The notes under the pieces were generated by a model, which saw only the letters and a program-made list of their open reading frames with translations, ran no database searches and had not been told where the DNA came from. Below, piece after piece: positions 4,214 through 5,331 of a stretch of 5,331 bases of DNA; positions within the stretch are counted from its first letter, which is position 1, and the number at the start of each line of letters is the position of its first letter. Position numbers and translations under genes: made by a program. The stretch is from Candidatus Pullichristensenella stercoripullorum (GTDB lineage: Bacteria > Bacillota > Clostridia > Christensenellales > Aristaeellaceae), in NCBI GenBank assembly GCA_018712885.1, contig DVGE01000004.1, positions 1 through 5,331 of the forward strand, in the 5' to 3' direction.

Positions 4214-5331
4214 ATGAAACGCTTTCTGGCGCTCCTGTTGACCCTCGCCCTGCTGACGGGCGCCGCCTGCGCCGAGCCCCTGCGCCCCCGCCGCGAGGCC
4301 GCGCCGCTGCCCGAGGCGGCGGAGGAAGCCCCGGACCCCGCGAAGGACGCGCCCCTGCCCGGCGAAGCCCCCGGGACGGAAGCCCCCGAGACGGAAGACT
4401 CCAAGGAGGAAGCCCCCAAGGCGGAGGAAGCCCCCGAGACCCCGGACGCCCCCGATGGCCTGCGCCCCCGTCGTGACGGGGCGGCGCACGAAGCCCACCA
4501 CGAGGCCCGCTACGATGCGCGCTGGAGCGACCTGCCCGGGGAAGAAGCCCTGCAGGACGCGGAGACCATCGAGGGCAGCTTCACCATCGACGAAAACGGC
4601 GTTAAGACGGTCTACGACCTCACGCTCACCCATGGCGTGGTGTACTCCGAGACGTCTGCGGAGGACAGGGAAGCGCTCGAACTTGCCGCAGACTATTTTG
4701 GCCTGACGCCTTCTGACCAGTTCTACGTGCTGGAGCTGACCGCCGTTCCCGCCAGCGGCGCGGGCGCGGCGCTGACCGCGCGCGTGGAGATGGCGCAGGG
4801 GCTGGGCTGGAAGCTGCCGATGCTCCTGGAAGGACAAATGACCGGCCAGGCGCCGTCGCAACTTCTCTCCGGCACGCTGACGCTCCACGACGCATCCAGC
4901 GGCGAGACGTTCTCCCACGATACCTTTTCCCTGCAAAGCGACGGCCTCCTCACGTTCCGCGACGAGCTGCGTGGCGGCACCTTTGAGACCAGCATCATCC
5001 CCGTGCGGTTGAACGCGGATCTCGCCGCCCTGCTGGGGAACGCCTATGCGCCCCTGTTGTCCCGGCTGGAAGAGCTGCAAGAGGGCGAAACGCTCACCCT
5101 CAGCCTGCGTGAATGTGCCCTGCCGCTCGCGCAGGCGCTCTACCGCCCCGCCGCGGACGGCCTTATGGAAACGCTCGGCATCGACCGCGACTCGATCGCA
5201 CGCGATCTGCTCTATCTGTCCGGAACGATCGCCCTCACCCCCACACGGAACGGCCTGCGCATCACCCTGCTCACCGACAGCGACCCGCGCAGCTACCACT
5301 ACAAGTTCGAGCTGGACGTGGGCGAAAACGG
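4214..5331 (+). CDS. Secreted acidic protein with two LRPRR motifs, paralog 2, function unknown (3' end outside window)
   Basis: The first 372 residues are visible and no stop is reached. MKRFLALLLTLALLTGAACA is a signal peptide with cleavage expected after ACA (residue 20). The Cys at 19 lacks Leu at -3, so lipidation is unlikely. LRPRRE occurs at 23-28, exactly as in paralog 1. A strongly acidic Glu-Ala-Pro linker follows, then a second LRPRRD at 83-88, and the domain starts near GSFTI (121-125). Collinear matches to paralog 1 are LQSD (240-243), DELRG (250-254), LRE (298-300) and LTPT (ending 344). The distance from the second LRPRR to the domain (38) resembles the single LRPRR of paralog 1 (43), so paralog 2 carries an extra motif-plus-linker unit. 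It lies 36 bases after paralog 1 with no terminator or promoter between, so the two are probably co-transcribed. Function is unknown; the acidic charge and export are the only firm properties. Confidence 0.9.
   Translation, partial: MKRFLALLLTLALLTGAACAEPLRPRREAAPLPEAAEEAPDPAKDAPLPGEAPGTEAPETEDSKEEAPKAEEAPETPDAPDGLRPRRDGAAHEAHHEARYDARWSDLPGEEALQDAETIEGSFTIDENGVKTVYDLTLTHGVVYSETSAEDREALELAADYFGLTPSDQFYVLELTAVPASGAGAALTARVEMAQGLGWKLPMLLEGQMTGQAPSQLLSGTLTLHDASSGETFSHDTFSLQSDGLLTFRDELRGGTFETSIIPVRLNADLAALLGNAYAPLLSRLEELQEGETLTLSLRECALPLAQALYRPAADGLMETLGIDRDSIARDLLYLSGTIALTPTRNGLRITLLTDSDPRSYHYKFELDVGEN
4325..4435 (+). repeat. Degenerate GAAGCCCC(C) repeat encoding Glu-Ala-Pro linker
   Basis: GAAGCCCC or GAAGCCCCC recurs in frame at 4325, 4364, 4379, 4409 and 4427, each encoding Glu-Ala-Pro. 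Spacings are multiples of three (39, 15, 30, 18). The encoded stretch (about residues 30-80) is Glu/Ala/Pro/Asp/Lys-rich, probably disordered, and bounded by the two LRPRR motifs. Length variation between strains is likely. Confidence 0.75.

Noticed and set aside
4256..4273. Possible lipobox (GAAC) in the signal peptide of paralog 2
   Set aside because: The -3 position is Gly rather than Leu/Val/Ile, and paralog 1 has Arg where the Cys would be; ordinary signal peptidase cleavage after ACA fits both.
3542..5299. Very long minus-strand open frame (585 codons) opposite the two paralogs
   Set aside because: Both paralogs lie in the same forward frame, and their GC-rich codons keep the opposite frame free of stops. 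The antisense product spans an intergenic gap, has no recognisable domain, and the forward genes have signal peptides, ribosome sites and mutual homology.

Overview
The window looks like a chromosomal piece of a GC-rich, low-passage-characterised member of the Bacillota, most probably a gut-type Clostridia. The grounds are a PolC-type (Gram-positive) replicative DNA polymerase, strong SD-led genes, short secreted proteins with Gram-positive signal peptides, and the IGGADGPT motif, which I associate with Clostridia. Base composition is clearly GC-rich (by eye above 60%), apart from two AT-rich islands that mark promoter regions. All recognisable genes are on the + strand.

Layout. (1) Positions 1-840 hold the C-terminal 279 residues of PolC, ending in a clamp-binding motif. 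(2) Positions 852-1370 hold a small DUF5071-like cytoplasmic protein whose ribosome binding site overlaps the polC stop codon, so the two are probably translationally coupled. (3) Positions 1371-1531 are intergenic, with a possible weak terminator and an AT-rich island. (4) Positions 1532-2698 encode a secreted protein with an IGGADGPT motif at the predicted mature N-terminus, a globular middle and a C-terminal half packed with Cys and His, including an 18-residue tandem repeat. (5) Positions 2699-2863 are intergenic, with a canonical G-quadruplex motif, a strong intrinsic terminator, and a textbook consensus promoter (TTGACA, 17 bp, TATAAT). (6) Positions 2864-4177 and 4214-end encode two tandem, homologous secreted acidic proteins. 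Both carry LRPRR at residues 23-27, just after the signal peptide; the second has another LRPRR after an acidic Glu-Ala-Pro linker and runs off the window.

How the parts relate. PolC and the small gene form one unit. The Cys/His-rich secreted gene is probably its own unit, closed by the strong terminator. The two paralogs form a two-gene (or longer) operon driven by the consensus promoter. The most interesting material is the set of three exported proteins of unknown function: the IGGADGPT-tagged Cys/His-rich protein and the LRPRR-tagged paralog pair. I recognise no described system in them and assign no molecular function.
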